Shown here piece by piece: positions 6,349 through 7,841 of a stretch of 7,841 nucleotides of DNA; position 1 is the stretch's first letter, and each line of letters starts with the position of its first letter. The DNA lies in contig DASWMZ010000004.1 in assembly GCA_036399495.1 (NCBI GenBank), forward strand, positions 1 through 7,841, in the 5' to 3' direction. This DNA comes from Paradesertivirga sp036399495. Lineage in GTDB: Bacteria > Bacteroidota > Bacteroidia > Sphingobacteriales > Sphingobacteriaceae. The notes beneath the pieces are model-generated. The model was not told the DNA's origin and ran no database searches. It saw nothing but the letters and a program-made list of their open reading frames with translations. The position numbers and the translations under genes were made by a program.

Positions 6349-6882
6349 TTAAAACGTAAGTTTTTTGTTTTCGCTCTCATCGTAAGGATTTCCGCCCATG
6401 GTATTCTTCACCAGATTAATCACTTGGGTAATCAATAAATCAGGAGTATCCCAATATTCAGCTTCCTGAGGTTCGATTTTAAGCAGGCAAAGATTCGGGT
6501 CTTCTTTTCCGTAAGGGAACCACATTTTAAATCGGTCGCTCCAAAGTTCGTCAATTTTAGCCTTGTTCTCACTTATTTCGGCTTTACCATTTACAGCAAC
6601 ATACAGATTGTTTTGTGGGTTACTATAATTCAAAAGAACATCCGGGTTGGATTTTATTTCTTCGAACTTTTTTGACTTTTTCGAAATGAATAGCCAAATT
6701 ATACCATCATCTTTAAGCTCGAACGTATACATGGGGATGCTACTAGATTTGCCGTTGTTTGCCGTAGTGGTAAACATAACAATTTTAATATCTTTAAGTT
6801 TAGAGCCCAGCTCCCTTGCCTTTTTAATATGTTCAATTTCTTGTAACTGCTCTTGCACAGTTGCGCCTTGTAGAGTTTCCAT
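6349..6882 (-). CDS. Pyridoxamine 5'-phosphate oxidase-like protein (general stress protein 26 type)
   Basis: The 177-residue protein has the flavin-binding split-barrel fold of the PNPOx-like general stress proteins. After a helical N-terminus (about 1-30) come IKIVMFTTTANNGKSSSIPMYTF (32-54) and IIWLFISKKSKKFEEIKSNPDVLLNYS (61-87), the core strands and the basic loop expected to contact cofactor. WFPYGKEDPNLCLLKIEPQEAEYWDTP (121-147) is the most diagnostic stretch of this subfamily. Relatives bind FMN, FAD or F420-type flavins. Some are stress-induced, and most have no proven substrate, so this should not be read as the vitamin B6 biosynthetic PdxH. The ATG at 6882-6880 gives the expected N-terminus. 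The gene stands alone, convergent with mutS2 and divergent from the TonB receptor gene. The family is secure, the activity unknown. Confidence 0.9.
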   Translation of the reverse strand: METLQGATVQEQLQEIEHIKKARELGSKLKDIKIVMFTTTANNGKSSSIPMYTFELKDDGIIWLFISKKSKKFEEIKSNPDVLLNYSNPQNNLYVAVNGKAEISENKAKIDELWSDRFKMWFPYGKEDPNLCLLKIEPQEAEYWDTPDLLITQVINLVKNTMGGNPYDESENKKLTF

Positions 6883-7029
6883 TTTAGAGAATTTATATAA
6901 TGGGAAACTCTTAGAAATTGATTTTTGTTTAGACTATTAGCATTTTCACATCTCTGTAAAATAATTTGCTACTCATCTCGTTACTCTGCATATCCTTATA
7001 TTGCGAGTGAAATTTTACCGAATTCTATT

Positions 7030-7841
7030 TTGACAAAATATCTCCTTGTAATTTTTTTTAGTTTTTCATTAAGCAGTTTCGCACAATCCAGATTTACCGT
7101 CAATGGTACAATTACAGACTCTTTAAGTGGAGAGACACTGATTGGTGCTTCGGTTAAACTCCAGGAATTACCGGCCAGCGCAACTTCGAGCAACACATAC
7201 GGGTTTTACTCATTAACTGCACCCTCTGGCCAATATCAGCTTGTGGTGAGTTATACCGGTTATGCAACTGTAACCCGGACAATTACGCTCGATAAAAATT
7301 TAGTTATAAATATCGGCATCAATTCAAATTCTGTTTTACAGGAAGTGGTTGTTACGGGGCGATCTGTAGTAGAAAATGTTTCGAGTCCGCAAATGGGTGT
7401 TGAAAAACTGAATATGGAAAGCATTAAAAATGTACCTGTTTTATTTGGGGAGAAAGATATTTTAAAGACACTTCAGTTATTACCAGGGATCAAATCCGCA
7501 GGCGAAGGGAACAGCGGGTTTTATGTGCGCGGTGGTTCGGCGGATCAAAATTTGATATTGTTAGATGAAGCAAATGTGTACAATGCCTCTCATCTTTTAG
7601 GGTTCTTCTCTACTTTTAATTCTGATGCAATTAAGGATGTGACCATTTACAAAGGCGGAATGCCTGCACAATATGGCGGTCGTTTGGCTTCTGCTTTAGA
7701 TATTAGAATGAATGAAGGAGACAAGAATAAATATACTGCAGAAGGAGGAATTGGCTTGATTGCATCGCGCTTAAAATTTGAGGGGCCGGTGCAAAAAGGT
7801 AAGGGATCATTTATGTTAAGCGGAAGGCGAACCTATGCCGA
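7030..7841 (+). CDS. TonB-dependent outer-membrane receptor with N-terminal carboxypeptidase-regulatory-like domain (partial, C-terminus off window)
   Basis: This open frame continues past the right edge; 270 codons are visible. It starts with TTG at 7030, since no in-frame ATG exists until deep inside the domain. The TTG is followed by a textbook signal peptide, TKYLLVIFFSFSLSSFA, with likely cleavage before Q19. Residues about 22-100 are a carboxypeptidase-D-regulatory-like beta sandwich (VNGTITDSLSGETLIGASV, GFYSL, YTGYAT). LQEVVVTG (103-110) marks the join to the plug domain, which carries LLPGIKSAGEGNSGFYVRGGSADQN, LLDEANVYNASHLLGFFSTFN and the YKGGMPAQYGGRLASALDIRM segment. The barrel begins near SGRRTYA at the edge. 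It should import a ligand through the outer membrane using TonB energy. The substrate is unknown. The plug style is that of Bacteroidota FecA/CirA-like receptors, often found next to a DUF4249 lipoprotein; SusC identity is less likely. Confidence 0.93.
   Translation, partial: MTKYLLVIFFSFSLSSFAQSRFTVNGTITDSLSGETLIGASVKLQELPASATSSNTYGFYSLTAPSGQYQLVVSYTGYATVTRTITLDKNLVINIGINSNSVLQEVVVTGRSVVENVSSPQMGVEKLNMESIKNVPVLFGEKDILKTLQLLPGIKSAGEGNSGFYVRGGSADQNLILLDEANVYNASHLLGFFSTFNSDAIKDVTIYKGGMPAQYGGRLASALDIRMNEGDKNKYTAEGGIGLIASRLKFEGPVQKGKGSFMLSGRRTYA

Noticed and set aside
6883..7029. Promoter boxes for the TonB receptor in the 147-bp divergent spacer
   Set aside because: TTTG at 6965-6968 and TATATTG at 6997-7003 resemble parts of the Bacteroidota consensus, but the 28-base spacing is too long and the -7 box is incomplete.
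6647..7196. Open frames 6647-6940 (+) and 6996-7196 (-) around the divergent spacer
   Set aside because: The first is antisense to the oxidase-like gene and the second is antisense to the start and first domain of the TonB receptor; neither has recognisable features.
1..7841. Mobile element, CRISPR array, tRNA/rRNA gene or defence system
   Set aside because: No transposase, integrase, regular direct repeats, cloverleaf-like segment or defence-type domain was seen; nearly all of the window is explained by conserved chromosomal genes.

Overview
The window looks like an ordinary chromosomal segment from a Bacteroidota bacterium, probably Sphingobacteriales-like (Pedobacter/Mucilaginibacter type; the genus cannot be fixed from this sequence). 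The evidence is the AT-rich DNA, the near absence of Shine-Dalgarno sequences, a DUF4296-type lipoprotein, a PG_1098-type methyltransferase, a MutS2 carrying a C-terminal Smr domain, and a TonB-dependent receptor with an N-terminal carboxypeptidase-regulatory-like domain.

Positions 1-3201 hold a leftward, tightly packed gene set. It reads, in transcription order, YggS/PLPBP-type PLP-binding protein, an SSAT-like GNAT acetyltransferase, a monofunctional aspartokinase, and a class I SAM-dependent methyltransferase that runs off the left edge. The acetyltransferase stop and aspartokinase start share an ATGA. The methyltransferase begins one base after the aspartokinase stop on a TTG codon. This spacing suggests one transcript with translational coupling.

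A 40-bp divergent intergenic region (3202-3241) separates this set from a rightward pair: a small DUF4296-like lipoprotein and, 3 bp later, a full-length mutS2. The pair ends in a 161-bp convergent intergenic region (6188-6348). That region contains a 30-bp palindrome, a GC-rich hairpin that looks like a dispersed palindromic repeat, and a 35-codon open frame running through it. It is the least explained part of the window.

A leftward pyridoxamine-phosphate-oxidase-like (general stress protein type) gene follows. It is divergent from a rightward TonB-dependent receptor gene (7030 to the right edge), whose only credible start is TTG followed at once by a clean signal peptide. The genes cover amino-acid biosynthesis, PLP homeostasis, nucleic-acid maintenance and outer-membrane uptake. 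I see no tRNA or rRNA gene, CRISPR array, transposase or phage gene, and no convincing novel multi-gene system. The points worth a second look are the 6188-6348 spacer, the two TTG starts, and the T8 tract in the receptor signal peptide.
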